NCBI RefSeq assembly: GCF_046054195.1
Contig: NZ_JBEQCS010000003.1
Span: 248,001 to 312,000, forward strand
Source: Celerinatantimonas sp046054195
Lineage (GTDB): Bacteria > Pseudomonadota > Gammaproteobacteria > Enterobacterales > Celerinatantimonadaceae
Direction: 5' to 3'
Length of the DNA: 64,000 nucleotides
Each line of letters opens with the position of its first letter. Positions within the stretch are counted from its first letter, which is position 1. The position numbers were made by a program, and so were the translations under genes. The notes below the pieces were generated by a model. That model did not search any database. It was not told where the DNA came from and saw nothing but the letters and a program-made list of their open reading frames with translations. Of this stretch, positions 10,133 to 19,210 are shown in pieces.

Positions 10133-10483
10133 TTATCGACTCAATAAAGGGCCTAGCGGTTTGCCTCCGAGCAGATGCATATGTAGATGGAAAACTTCCT
10201 GTCCCCCAAACTCATTACAATTAATGACTAAACGATAGCCATCTTCAGCTATGCCTTTTTCGGTTGCAATCTGACGTGCAACATTGACCATATGACCAAT
10301 GGTTTGCTCATCTTCAGCCGTCACATCATTCACCGTTGGAATTAATTTATTAGGGACAATTAAAACGTGAACCGGAGCTTGTGGAGAAATATCGGCAAAG
10401 GCAGTGACTAACTCGTCCTGAAAAAGTAACTCTGTGGGAATCTCTTTGCGGATAATTTTGCTAAAAATAGTTTCTTCAGTCAT
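10133..10483 (-). CDS. hinT: HIT-family purine nucleoside phosphoramidase HinT
   Basis: A cytoplasmic enzyme that hydrolyses adenosine 5'-phosphoramidates and aminoacyl-AMP. The 116 residues begin MTEETIFSKIIRKEIP. The catalytic HIT triad reads FHLHMHLLGG near the C-terminus. GGAGG lies 6 bases before this ATG, so an in-frame start seven codons further out is rejected. It is the first gene of the minus-strand cluster that ends with nagZ. Confidence 0.95.
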   Translation of the reverse strand: MTEETIFSKIIRKEIPTELLFQDELVTAFADISPQAPVHVLIVPNKLIPTVNDVTAEDEQTIGHMVNVARQIATEKGIAEDGYRLVINCNEFGGQEVFHLHMHLLGGKPLGPLLSR

Positions 10484-10662
10484 GCGTACCTCCAAGGTAA
10501 GCAAATGATAATTAACATATAGGTGAATTAGCTTAATCGAGCATGCCGCATAAATCTATGAGATTATGATGAATAACGGCAAGTCCCTTTACGATAATTT
10601 GACTTATTTGGATGTTTCGTACGCATTTGAACTAAAGATAACCAAAATAAGCAATAATCGTT

Positions 10663-11535
10663 TTATGATAACTCTTCAATTGCACCTTTGCCGACACCTT
10701 CATAGGCATGGACTCTAATGCTCTGATTTGGATGAGATAGCTTCACTTGCGAGGCAATATGATGAGCCAAGTTTTCAACCGTTGTATCGCAAGGCAACAT
10801 ATCGCATTCACTCATGGGCACAGCTAATTCGAAAAAGCCCTGAGGCGCATGATATGCAAAGCCATAATGGTTATCGAGCGCAGCTTGAGCGGCAAAACTT
10901 AAATCTGCGACATCCACACAGTCTTCCTGGCTTCCTAAATAAATATTGCGCCATTTCATCGCCCAGCTGGCACATAACTCATCATCCAACTCATCATCGA
11001 CAAAAATTTCGATCATAGAGCGATGCCCATGCGCAATACGCTGGCAATTTCCCTGATGTTTTTTCAAACCATGACTGTAATGATAATAAGGCCCTTCAAT
11101 CTGTTCATTACGCAACGAGATAGTCAAGTCATTAATATTATCAGGTAAATGTGGCCGAAGTGTTTCAATCAGATGATGAACCAACGCAGTCTCAGTAATC
11201 TCAAGGCAATCGACAAAACAAAATGCCTGTTTAGGACAGCACAAAAAAATATCACTTTGCCCAGAGCGAGAAAAACTTAGCTGAACGCGCTCATCATCTT
11301 GCTCATTAATCTGGCATTGTGGTGAGCGTTTCGGCACTAAAAGTTTATGATCGACATAGGCATCGATAATTTTTTTTATCGTTTTTTTAACAACGCCAAA
11401 ATCCAGCAGCATATTCATCTGGTTCAATTCGCCGCTTAATTCGATGTCGACAATCCAGCTTTCGCCAACTAACCCCCTGTCAGGACAGAGAAAAGTGGAA
11501 TCGATAACCGTTAAATCGTTAACAAAAAGTTTCAT
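10663..11535 (-). CDS. Double-domain 6-carboxytetrahydropterin/PTP synthase family protein
   Basis: A 290-residue protein built from two copies of the QueD/6-pyruvoyl-tetrahydropterin synthase fold. The C-terminal copy keeps the active site: HYSHGL and CQRIAHGHRS supply the zinc histidines and the catalytic Cys, then LDNHYGF and the late Glu (YEGVGKG). In the N-terminal copy the ligand positions read STF and LVGES, so it cannot bind zinc in the usual way and is probably structural. Expected reaction: a 7-deazaguanine (queuosine) or pterin step. queH lies at 31.5 kb in this window. Confidence 0.75.
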   Translation of the reverse strand: MKLFVNDLTVIDSTFLCPDRGLVGESWIVDIELSGELNQMNMLLDFGVVKKTIKKIIDAYVDHKLLVPKRSPQCQINEQDDERVQLSFSRSGQSDIFLCCPKQAFCFVDCLEITETALVHHLIETLRPHLPDNINDLTISLRNEQIEGPYYHYSHGLKKHQGNCQRIAHGHRSMIEIFVDDELDDELCASWAMKWRNIYLGSQEDCVDVADLSFAAQAALDNHYGFAYHAPQGFFELAVPMSECDMLPCDTTVENLAHHIASQVKLSHPNQSIRVHAYEGVGKGAIEELS

Positions 11536-11618
11536 TCAAGTTGTTCTATTACTTTATGATTGATGTCTAGATCCGCTATTATACCTACACCACTGATTAA
11601 TTGAACGGATCCTCCCCC

Positions 11619-12968
11619 ATGCGACGATTATTAATTAAAAACGCAACACTGGTAAATGAAAACAACATCAGCGTCGGCGATGTACGAATTCAAGGCGAAC
11701 GAATCGAAACCATCGCTAGCGAACTTTCTGCCCGACCTGGTGAACAGGTCTTAGACGCTGAAGGGCTGCATTTATTACCCGGTGTTATTGATGATCAAGT
11801 TCATTTTCGGGAACCAGGATTAATGCACAAAGGCAACATCCAGAGTGAATCACGCGCAGCAGTCGCTGGCGGGATCACCAGCTTTATGGAGATGCCGAAC
11901 GTTAATCCACAAACCACGACACTTGATGAGCTCGAAGCGAAATACCAGCGAGCTGCTGGTCGTGCCTATGCTAACCATAGCTTTTATTTAGGTGCCACCA
12001 ATGACAATTTAGATGTCATTAAAGCACTTGATCCAAATGCAGCCTGCGGCGTTAAAATTTTCATGGGCGCAAGTACTGGGAATATGCTCGTTGATGATGA
12101 ACAAATTCTCGCCGGTATTTTTGCAAACTCACCGGTATTAATTGCAACCCACTGCGAAAACACGCCAATGATTCAAGCGTTGGAAAATGAATACCGCCAC
12201 CGCTATGGCGATAATATTCCAATGGAATTGCATGCAGAAATCCGCAGCCGCGAAGCCTGTTATGATTCTTCTTCGCAAGCCATTGCTTTAGCTAAAAAAC
12301 ATAATGCTAGACTGCATGTTCTGCATTTAACAACCGCAGAAGAGTTACAACAGTTCCCACCGATTACCCATTTGCATGATTTAGCCTCAGCGACTGTTAC
12401 CGCTGAAGCATGTGTGCACCATCTATGGTTTAACAAAGATGATTATGCAACCAAAGGCAGCTTGATTAAATGTAACCCGGCCATCAAACTTCGCTCAGAC
12501 CAATTAGCGCTGCAGCAAGCGGTTAATGATGACCGAATTGCCATCATCGCCACCGACCATGCTCCGCACACCAAAGAAGAAAAAGACAACAGCTACTTTC
12601 AGGCGCCATCAGGTATGCCATTAGTCCAGCACATGTTGCCAGCTCTTCTTGAGCTTTATCATCAAGGTGTATTCAGTTTAGAGCGAATTGTTCGTAAGAC
12701 ATCTCATGCTGTTGCAGAGCGTTATCAGCTTAAAGACCGCGGCTATCTGCGCGAAGGATATTTCGCCGATTTAACATTGGTGAACTTAAATCAGCCAAAT
12801 ACGGTAGCCGCTGATAATATTATGTATCACTGTGGCTGGTCACCATTTGAAGGGCAAACATTCCAAAGTGCTATTCAGACGACTTTGGTCAATGGTGAAA
12901 TCGTTTATCACCAAGGCGAAATTAAATGTGAAGCCCATGGGCAACGCCTCGGTTTCAACCGCCTTTAA
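11619..12968 (+). CDS. Dihydroorotase (class I, COG0044 type)
   Basis: An amidohydrolase of 449 residues expected to interconvert carbamoyl-aspartate and dihydroorotate in pyrimidine synthesis. It has the class I motifs: DDQVHFREPG near residue 60, the carbamylated Lys in CGVKIFMGAS, metal histidines in IATHCEN and LHVLHLT, and the catalytic Asp in IIATDHAPHT. The first His of the usual DxHxH motif is Gln here. The ATG at 11619 is taken over a TTG six codons upstream. The usual gammaproteobacterial PyrC is a different class, so this could be a second enzyme or the only one. Allantoinase-like activity is the alternative. Confidence 0.8.
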   Translation: MRRLLIKNATLVNENNISVGDVRIQGERIETIASELSARPGEQVLDAEGLHLLPGVIDDQVHFREPGLMHKGNIQSESRAAVAGGITSFMEMPNVNPQTTTLDELEAKYQRAAGRAYANHSFYLGATNDNLDVIKALDPNAACGVKIFMGASTGNMLVDDEQILAGIFANSPVLIATHCENTPMIQALENEYRHRYGDNIPMELHAEIRSREACYDSSSQAIALAKKHNARLHVLHLTTAEELQQFPPITHLHDLASATVTAEACVHHLWFNKDDYATKGSLIKCNPAIKLRSDQLALQQAVNDDRIAIIATDHAPHTKEEKDNSYFQAPSGMPLVQHMLPALLELYHQGVFSLERIVRKTSHAVAERYQLKDRGYLREGYFADLTLVNLNQPNTVAADNIMYHCGWSPFEGQTFQSAIQTTLVNGEIVYHQGEIKCEAHGQRLGFNRL

Positions 12969-12989
12969 TCGATTGATTCATTGATGCCA

Positions 12990-13019
12990 AAAGCCCGCTT
13001 TAAACGCGGGCTTTGTTTT
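12990..13019. terminator. Terminator between dihydroorotase gene and yejK
   Basis: AAAGCCCGC and GCGGGCTTT form a strong stem with a 7-base loop, followed by a T-rich tract (GTTTTA) on the plus strand. The AA run on the other side lets it serve the convergent yejK too. Confidence 0.85.
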
Positions 13020-13027
13020 ATCACGAG

Positions 13028-14053
13028 CTACTCGTTGGTCTCAGAGCCGCCTGTTGCTCTTCGAAGCTGTTCTTTTAAGTTTGGTGGCAAGCCAACAACA
13101 GTTAACGTATCTGTTTGAGGGTCGTAGGTTACCCGCTCACCAAGCAGCGCCTGATCAAAGCTAATGGTCATCCCTTTGCCTTGGCCAAAATACTTCGTGA
13201 GTTTTTTTAGCGAGCTTCTATCAGCTGGAAATTGTTCCTCAATGGGGAAATTTTGCGCAGCGTATGAATAAAAATCCCCAGCAGGGCCTTCATTACTAGG
13301 GAGGCGAGCTGAGAGTTCTTTAACTTGGATCTCTTCGCCATCTTTGAGTTGTTGGTCGCAATATGATTTAACCTGCGAGCGATACTCTGTTTTCTCCTGA
13401 GCATCGAGGTTTGCAACATCGCAAAACTCATCGACAGCACTCATCAGCATGGCATTTTGCTGCTTAACATCAAGTCCTTCTTCACAGCTTAAAAAATCAA
13501 CGAAAAAATCAGCAACTTTTCGCCCAGCTCGACCACGAATAAACGACACATAGCGTTTCGACTCACTATTGCGCTGCATTTCAGTAATATCAATGCGAGC
13601 AGCTAATTGAATTGAAGATGTCTCTAAATAATGGCTTGCAGTGATTTCCATCTGTTCGTTCACAGCAGGAGCGGCTTTATCCTGCAATAACATGATTTGC
13701 AGGTAGTCACTACCGATGAACTCATAATAGGCTATCAATAAAATGCCCTGTTCGGTGAGTTCATAATGGTTAATTCTATCAACCAGCTCTTTGGCTAATT
13801 CCCCCGAAAAAGGAATAAATTCTTGCTCAAGAGATAAAAATTGCTGTAATTGCGCTGGCAAACGAGCCTCAGGGTCGGCAAAATATCCAAATCCTTTCGA
13901 GGGTTTACTATTATAAGTTAGATGTAGATTTTCAATTAACTCAAGCGCATTGTCGGTAACAGCTGGCTCCTGCGAACGTAAATTAAGGGACACTTCACCC
14001 TGTTCGTTTAAGCCAATAGAATGTAAAACTAAGTGTTTTAGCGATAAGCTCAT
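13028..14053 (-). CDS. yejK: Nucleoid-associated protein YejK/NdpA
   Basis: A 341-residue nucleoid protein of the YejK family, conserved across gammaproteobacteria. Recognisable segments are YVSFIRGRAGRKVADFFVDFL in mid-protein and FGQGKGMTISFDQALLGERV near the C-terminus. It is transcribed away from yejL-yejM with 73 bases between the start codons, the usual arrangement for this block. The molecular role is poorly known. Confidence 0.93.
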   Translation of the reverse strand: MSLSLKHLVLHSIGLNEQGEVSLNLRSQEPAVTDNALELIENLHLTYNSKPSKGFGYFADPEARLPAQLQQFLSLEQEFIPFSGELAKELVDRINHYELTEQGILLIAYYEFIGSDYLQIMLLQDKAAPAVNEQMEITASHYLETSSIQLAARIDITEMQRNSESKRYVSFIRGRAGRKVADFFVDFLSCEEGLDVKQQNAMLMSAVDEFCDVANLDAQEKTEYRSQVKSYCDQQLKDGEEIQVKELSARLPSNEGPAGDFYSYAAQNFPIEEQFPADRSSLKKLTKYFGQGKGMTISFDQALLGERVTYDPQTDTLTVVGLPPNLKEQLRRATGGSETNE

Positions 14054-14126
14054 AGTCGTTTTGTTAGTTTTTGTGCCTTGGGTACGGTATTATACGCATC
14101 TTTTCTTTTGGAATCAGACGAACAAC

Positions 14127-14354
14127 ATGGCTATCATTTCAAAATACCCATCTGAAAAAGTTGAACAAATGCTTCAAGAAATCATGACAATTTTAGATAA
14201 TCATCAAGCACCCAATGATTTAGCATTGATGGTATTGGGTAATGCGGCAACGAATATTATAAATACACGAATCGCTGCAGATCAAAGACAAAAATTAGCC
14301 GAAAGTTTTGGTAAAGCTCTAAAAAGCTCAATTGAGTCGCCAAAACACTCGTAG
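14127..14354 (+). CDS. yejL: YejL family (UPF0352) protein
   Basis: A 75-residue small protein, MAIISKYPSEKVEQMLQEIM at the N-terminus, with the conserved LMVLGNAATNIINT and QRQKLAESFGKAL helices. The start is the ATG at 14127; longer in-frame sequence upstream overlaps yejK and is not coding. It lies 22 bases before yejM in the standard yejK/yejL-yejM arrangement. Function is unknown. Confidence 0.93.
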   Translation: MAIISKYPSEKVEQMLQEIMTILDNHQAPNDLALMVLGNAATNIINTRIAADQRQKLAESFGKALKSSIESPKHS

Positions 14355-14376
14355 TATGTAAGGAACAGCCAGCAAT

Positions 14377-16209
14377 ATGGTCCAAGGCGAGCTAAAATAT
14401 CGCGACAAAGTGTCTCAGCTGATAAGCTGGGGCCACTGGTTTTGTTTAGGAAATATCGTCATTACGCTGCTGATAGCGATTCGCTATCTGTATATAGCCC
14501 ATTGGCCTGATACTTTGCTAGGTCAGGCTTATATGTTTGTCAGTTGGCTAGGACAGTTTTCTTTTCTACCTTTCATGGTCTTTTTGCTCACGTTATTTCC
14601 GTTGAGCTTTTTGCTGCCCAGCAGCCGCACTCTTCGTTTTCTCGGGGCAATAATTGCCACAATGGGCGTTAGTGCTCTGGCAATCGATACTCAAGTTTTT
14701 TCACGTTTTTATGTGCATCTTAATCCGATGCTGTGGCAGTTACTCATTGATAAAGAGAATAACCGCCAGAGCACGGACGTGAATCTCATCTTTATTCTCG
14801 TACCACTCATTTTCTTTGTTGAGCTTTTATTGGCGCGGCTAAGCTGGGTGAGCCTGCGTAATTTAGAGCGCCGCAAACTCGGTAAACCCTTAGCGGTTGG
14901 CTTTTTTATCTGCTTCTTTCTAACCCATGTGGTTCACGTTTGGGCTGATGCAACAATTTATCGACCGATTACCGCGCAGAAAATTAACTACCCGCTGTTT
15001 TATCCAATGACAGCACGTAACCTGCTCAACTCTTATGGCTTAATTGACATTGACCGTATTCGTGAAAAATCACGCAAAGCGGGTTTACACGATGGTAACT
15101 CACTCAATTACCCAGAGCATTCACTGCAATACACTAAATTAAGCGCTCAGCCGTTTAATTTATTGGTCGTCGTTGTTGAAGGATTGCGTTTTGATGCGTT
15201 GAATGACAAAAGCATGCCAAACAGTTATCAGTTTGCCCAACAGTCATTGAATTTTACTAACCATTTCAGCGGCAGTAATAACCACCAACTCGGGTTATAT
15301 TCACTCTTTTATGGTTTACCAACGACATATTGGCAAAGCATTGATGAAGCCCATTTGCAGCCAATCTTATTTAATGCGCTCAATAAACGCGATTATCAGC
15401 TTGGCGTATTTTCCAGTGCAGGCTTTAAAGACGAGCAGTTAAATCAAACTGTCTGGAAGGATATTCCAACAAAAGAGCTAACTCAAACGACCCAGTTAAG
15501 CGGCGCTAAAGCGGATGAACAAACCGTTGCAAGTTGGCAGCGATGGCAAAACGAACATAGCTCAGCCAAAGCCCCTTGGTTTAATTATATCGATTTAACT
15601 GGCGTTCTTGATTTAGATACGCAACATGCAGTCAAGCCAAAATCGGTTAAAGATAGAAATCAGTGGATGAAAGTTTATCGGCATGCGGCTATGGCTGCCG
15701 ATGAAAAAATAGGTCAGATTATTACGACTCTGAGAAACAATAATGAGCTCGCGGATACGGTGGTCGTCATCACCTCTGATCATGGTCAACAGTTTGGTGA
15801 TGGGCATCATCTAAATAGTTGGGGATATGGAAATAATCTCTCTCGCTATCAAAGTAAAGTCCCGCTAATCATCCATTGGCCGGGACGTGGCAGCGCAACC
15901 ATTCAACATGATACAAGTCACTTAGACATTGTACCGACGCTCGCTCAATCGTTATTAGGCGTTCAGAATCCCACTGATGATTACTCAACCGGTACAAATC
16001 TATTTGCGCCCTCTCGGCCTTCCTGGATTTTAGTCGGAAGTGATGATGAACAAGCGATTTACCAAAAAGATAAAATCACTTTGTTTAATAATCACGGCGA
16101 TTATCAAGTTCGCAATCGCGATTATCGCAAAATAGCGGCTCGCGCGGATATGCCAACCATTTTGCAAGTGCTTAATGAACTGCGACGCTTTTACCGCGAT
16201 GACTCTTAA
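14377..16209 (+). CDS. yejM: Inner-membrane LPS-homeostasis protein YejM (PbgA/LapC)
   Basis: A 610-residue inner-membrane protein. Five transmembrane helices (about residues 18-180, DUF3413) are followed by a periplasmic sulfatase-fold domain that contains VVVVEGLRFDAL and VVVITSDHGQQFGDGHH. In enterobacteria it restrains LpxC turnover through LapB and so sets lipopolysaccharide output; the sulfatase domain is not thought to act as a sulfatase. The gene follows yejL closely. A tRNA gene lies 90 bases downstream. Confidence 0.93.
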   Translation: MVQGELKYRDKVSQLISWGHWFCLGNIVITLLIAIRYLYIAHWPDTLLGQAYMFVSWLGQFSFLPFMVFLLTLFPLSFLLPSSRTLRFLGAIIATMGVSALAIDTQVFSRFYVHLNPMLWQLLIDKENNRQSTDVNLIFILVPLIFFVELLLARLSWVSLRNLERRKLGKPLAVGFFICFFLTHVVHVWADATIYRPITAQKINYPLFYPMTARNLLNSYGLIDIDRIREKSRKAGLHDGNSLNYPEHSLQYTKLSAQPFNLLVVVVEGLRFDALNDKSMPNSYQFAQQSLNFTNHFSGSNNHQLGLYSLFYGLPTTYWQSIDEAHLQPILFNALNKRDYQLGVFSSAGFKDEQLNQTVWKDIPTKELTQTTQLSGAKADEQTVASWQRWQNEHSSAKAPWFNYIDLTGVLDLDTQHAVKPKSVKDRNQWMKVYRHAAMAADEKIGQIITTLRNNNELADTVVVITSDHGQQFGDGHHLNSWGYGNNLSRYQSKVPLIIHWPGRGSATIQHDTSHLDIVPTLAQSLLGVQNPTDDYSTGTNLFAPSRPSWILVGSDDEQAIYQKDKITLFNNHGDYQVRNRDYRKIAARADMPTILQVLNELRRFYRDDS

Positions 16210-16299
16210 ATGATGCTGCACAAAAGTTCAGCAAACAGCTTGATAAGACACAATAATCAGTTGCAAGAGCTAATAAAAAAAGTAATATAACTGCGTGCT

Positions 16300-16376
16300 C
16301 GGAACGTAGCGCAGCCTGGTAGCGCACCGTCATGGGGTGTCGGGGGTCGGAGGTTCAAATCCTCTCGTTCCGACCA
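16300..16376 (+). tRNA. proL: tRNA-Pro (anticodon GGG)
   Basis: A 77-base cloverleaf that begins CGGAACGTAGCGCAGCCTGG and ends with an encoded CCA. The acceptor arms CGGAACG and CGTTCCG pair. The anticodon loop reads CATGGGG, the TPsiC arm contains GGTTCAAATCC, and the sequence is nearly identical to enterobacterial proL. The CCA is followed after 8 bases by a terminator. Confidence 0.96.
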
Positions 16377-16384
16377 TTAAAAAG

Positions 16385-16406
16385 CCAACCTTAGGGTTGG
16401 TTTTTT
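16385..16406 (+). terminator. Terminator of tRNA-Pro
   Basis: CCAACC and GGTTGG pair around TTAG and are followed by six T. Confidence 0.88.
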
Positions 16407-16509
16407 AATATGTATCTATTCTTATTTTTTATCATTTTCTCCACACCTTGAGCTTTATTTGCCAAACTAAACCAGTAATGCTGTTCATCAGAAGGAATTG
16501 ATATCGACT

Positions 16510-16935
16510 ATGGATTTTGTAATTACAAAACTTACGACTAAATCAATTGATCAACTGGCCATTCTCAATAAGCAACTCATCGAAGATGAAGGAAATGCAA
16601 AAAATTTGTCTCATCATTATCTTTGTCAGCGGATGAAAGGCTGGCTAAAGAACAACCATTACTTTGGTTTTGGTATCGAAATTGATGGACAGGTAAAAGC
16701 CTACTTACTCGCCTGCTATGAAGATGATTTCGTCTATTTGCGTCAATTAGTCACAGACCGCGACTACCGCCGTCATGGCATGGCGAGTGCGTTAATTAAG
16801 CATCTTGAGAAATTTCTAGGGCCATCACAACAATTACGTCTCGATGTCTTAATGAGCAATAAAAATGCGATGTATTTTTATGCAAAATTAGGTTTTCAGC
16901 CTTTTTATATGGCAATGCTCAAACATACTGGTTAA
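16510..16935 (+). CDS. GNAT-family N-acetyltransferase
   Basis: A 141-residue acetyltransferase of the GCN5-related fold. The acetyl-CoA signature is in LRQLVTDRDYRRHGMASALIKHL (R-x-x-G/H-x-G/A type), and the C-terminal AMYFYAKLGFQPF is the usual closing motif. The acceptor is unknown. AAGGAA lies 12 bases before the ATG at 16510; the in-frame TTG four codons upstream is too close to it. It stands alone. Confidence 0.85.
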   Translation: MDFVITKLTTKSIDQLAILNKQLIEDEGNAKNLSHHYLCQRMKGWLKNNHYFGFGIEIDGQVKAYLLACYEDDFVYLRQLVTDRDYRRHGMASALIKHLEKFLGPSQQLRLDVLMSNKNAMYFYAKLGFQPFYMAMLKHTG

Positions 16936-17040
16936 ACAAGCTTAGCCACCAAGAAAAACACCTCAATGAGGCGCGTTAACTAGATACGTCAAATATTAGT
17001 CTATACTTATTTGCACATAACTAATTTGGCGATCAACCTC

Positions 17041-19044
17041 ATGTTTTTTAAAAGCAAATCAGCGAAAACCGAGAAAGTTGAAGCAAACGCTCAAGTCACG
17101 AAAACGATGACCGTTCATAGCTCATCATTATCCAGTGAGCAGCTTCAAACTTTAAACTTTGCAAAAGGTACATCTCTAGTTATTGCTTATATTTCGCCCA
17201 ATCCTAATTTTGCCAGTACAGTTGATAAACTTCAGAGCCTGTTAAGTTTTGCCAAAACTGTATTATGCGTTATGACTGCCGGTGAATTAGGCGGCCGACA
17301 AACACCGTTTTATCACGCCACGGGGAATAATGACGACGGCATCGTTTTACATAGTTATAGTCAGGAAATTTTACCCAAAGTTAGCGCCCACAGTATCAAA
17401 CTTCTGGAACCATCGGCCCCGCAAGTAACTGCCAAACGCGTAGAGTTCATTCAAAAACAACTTGCAGATGTTAAACCACCTTTTTCAATTGATAGCCATA
17501 ACACCGTGGCCTTAACCTATTTTGATGGTTTAACTTCCAGTGAAAACTTTTTTACCCAAGCCCTTTATCAGATAAACACCCTTCCCTGTTATTTCATCGG
17601 CGGCAGTGCCGGTGGTAAATTAGATTTCACACAGGCATCCGTTGCCTTAAATGGCAAAGTATTAGCACAATCAGCAGTGCTTGTTTTTTGTAAAGTCGCG
17701 CCTGAATATCGCTATGGGATCTTAAAAACCCATAATTTTGAGCCATCTGGATTTTCATTAGATGTCGCTGAATTTGACCCTTTTAGTCGTACTTTGAAAG
17801 CCGTTCTATCGAAACAAAAAACACTCATCTCACCCGTAGAAGCGCTGTGTAGTTACTTTCATTGCAACAAAGAGAAATTAAACGATGCCTTGAATGGATT
17901 TTCCTTCGGTGTGTATATTGGTTCATCTATCTATATTCGCTCTATCGCGGCGATTAATGATGATGGCTCAATCACTTATTTTAGTGACTTAGAGTTTGGC
18001 GAGCAGTTATTGCTTGTCAAAGCGCATAACTTTGTTGAAACGACCCAAAGAGACTACGATGCATTTCTTCGCGATAAGCCAGCTAAACCAGTTGCAATGA
18101 TTGCCAATGACTGCATATTACGCCGCCTCAATAATGATAATAATCTAAAAAATCTCCACTGCTTTGATGATATCTGCGCTTCGGGTTATTCATCTTTTGG
18201 CGAAATGCTTGGCGTCCACCAAAACCAGACGCTTACGGCTCTGGCATTTTTTAAAGTTGGCTCGCAAGAATCGTTTTATGATAACTATGCCAATAACTAC
18301 GCTTTTTACTATGCCACTTTTAAAAACTACCACACGCAAACAGCTCTAATCAGTATGCAGCGAATCTATCAATTGCAAACGCAAGTGATTCAAACCATGC
18401 AAGAGTATCAGCCACAGCTGCGTTCATCGACCGAACACTTGCGACAAATCGCGACGTTAACCGCAGATTCAGCAACGCGTCAGCATAGTCTTAAACAAAG
18501 CTTTGACAGTTTTATGACTCAGATTAACCAACAGGAGGCACAGCGCGAATCTCTCGCTCAGAGTATGATTCAACTGAAAGAAAACTCTAATCAGATTATC
18601 GATATCATCCATTCAATTAGCGGAATTGCCGAACAAACCAATTTGTTGGCGCTGAACGCTGCTATTGAAGCCGCCCGAGCAGGTGAAGCGGGTCGCGGAT
18701 TTGCCGTTGTCGCCGATGAAGTACGAGCGCTATCACAGCGGACCCAATCAAGCTTAGATGAAACGGCTCAAACGATTGATCGCGTTTCAAATTCGGTGAA
18801 AGATATCGATTCGCTGGTCAGTCAAATTAATCAGGTATTAGAGCAGATTACTCAGGATTCAGGAACACTCGGTAATGAGCTTACAGAGCTTGCGAATGAA
18901 AGCGATAACATGTCACAAAGTGCAGAGGTGGGACTTCAAGAAGCTGATGTAGTCGAAGAACAAATGGGAGAAGTCGAACGAGATGCGGCATTGATCAACC
19001 ATTTATCAACACAATTACGGCATATTCCAACTAAATTGAGATAA
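17041..19044 (+). CDS. Soluble chemoreceptor with FIST sensor domains
   Basis: A 667-residue cytoplasmic methyl-accepting chemotaxis protein. The first 400 residues match FIST_N and FIST_C, predicted small-ligand sensor domains (IGGSAGGKLDF, then YSSFGEMLG near the end of FIST_C). The C-terminal part is a coiled-coil signalling domain with the invariant hairpin AEQTNLLALNAAIEAARAGE near residue 530, where CheA and CheW dock. No transmembrane helix is seen, so it senses an internal signal. The ATG at 17041 is preferred over a TTG ten codons earlier; neither has a strong ribosome site. Confidence 0.88.
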   Translation: MFFKSKSAKTEKVEANAQVTKTMTVHSSSLSSEQLQTLNFAKGTSLVIAYISPNPNFASTVDKLQSLLSFAKTVLCVMTAGELGGRQTPFYHATGNNDDGIVLHSYSQEILPKVSAHSIKLLEPSAPQVTAKRVEFIQKQLADVKPPFSIDSHNTVALTYFDGLTSSENFFTQALYQINTLPCYFIGGSAGGKLDFTQASVALNGKVLAQSAVLVFCKVAPEYRYGILKTHNFEPSGFSLDVAEFDPFSRTLKAVLSKQKTLISPVEALCSYFHCNKEKLNDALNGFSFGVYIGSSIYIRSIAAINDDGSITYFSDLEFGEQLLLVKAHNFVETTQRDYDAFLRDKPAKPVAMIANDCILRRLNNDNNLKNLHCFDDICASGYSSFGEMLGVHQNQTLTALAFFKVGSQESFYDNYANNYAFYYATFKNYHTQTALISMQRIYQLQTQVIQTMQEYQPQLRSSTEHLRQIATLTADSATRQHSLKQSFDSFMTQINQQEAQRESLAQSMIQLKENSNQIIDIIHSISGIAEQTNLLALNAAIEAARAGEAGRGFAVVADEVRALSQRTQSSLDETAQTIDRVSNSVKDIDSLVSQINQVLEQITQDSGTLGNELTELANESDNMSQSAEVGLQEADVVEEQMGEVERDAALINHLSTQLRHIPTKLR

Positions 19045-19092
19045 TCGTTTACATAGACTCGAACTTAATTTTCGCGTAAAATATTTAACAAT

Positions 19093-19180
19093 CTGTAACT
19101 TTTTTCCGTTATTTTTAATCACTCATAATGGCTATATTCTTAAGTTACACTTATTTTTGTTACAGATATACCTCTGTAAC
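19093..19180. promoter_or_regulatory. Cluster of GTTACAG/CTGTAAC repeats upstream of the kinase-like gene
   Basis: CTGTAACT at 19093, AGTTACA at 19143, GTTACAG at 19159 and CTGTAAC at 19174 are four copies of the same core. The last two form a perfect 7-base inverted repeat with an 8-base spacer. They end 30 bases before the next ATG, so an operator array is likely. The regulator is not identified. Confidence 0.45.
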
Positions 19181-19210
19181 TATTTATATTTCCTATATTT
19201 ATAATATTTT

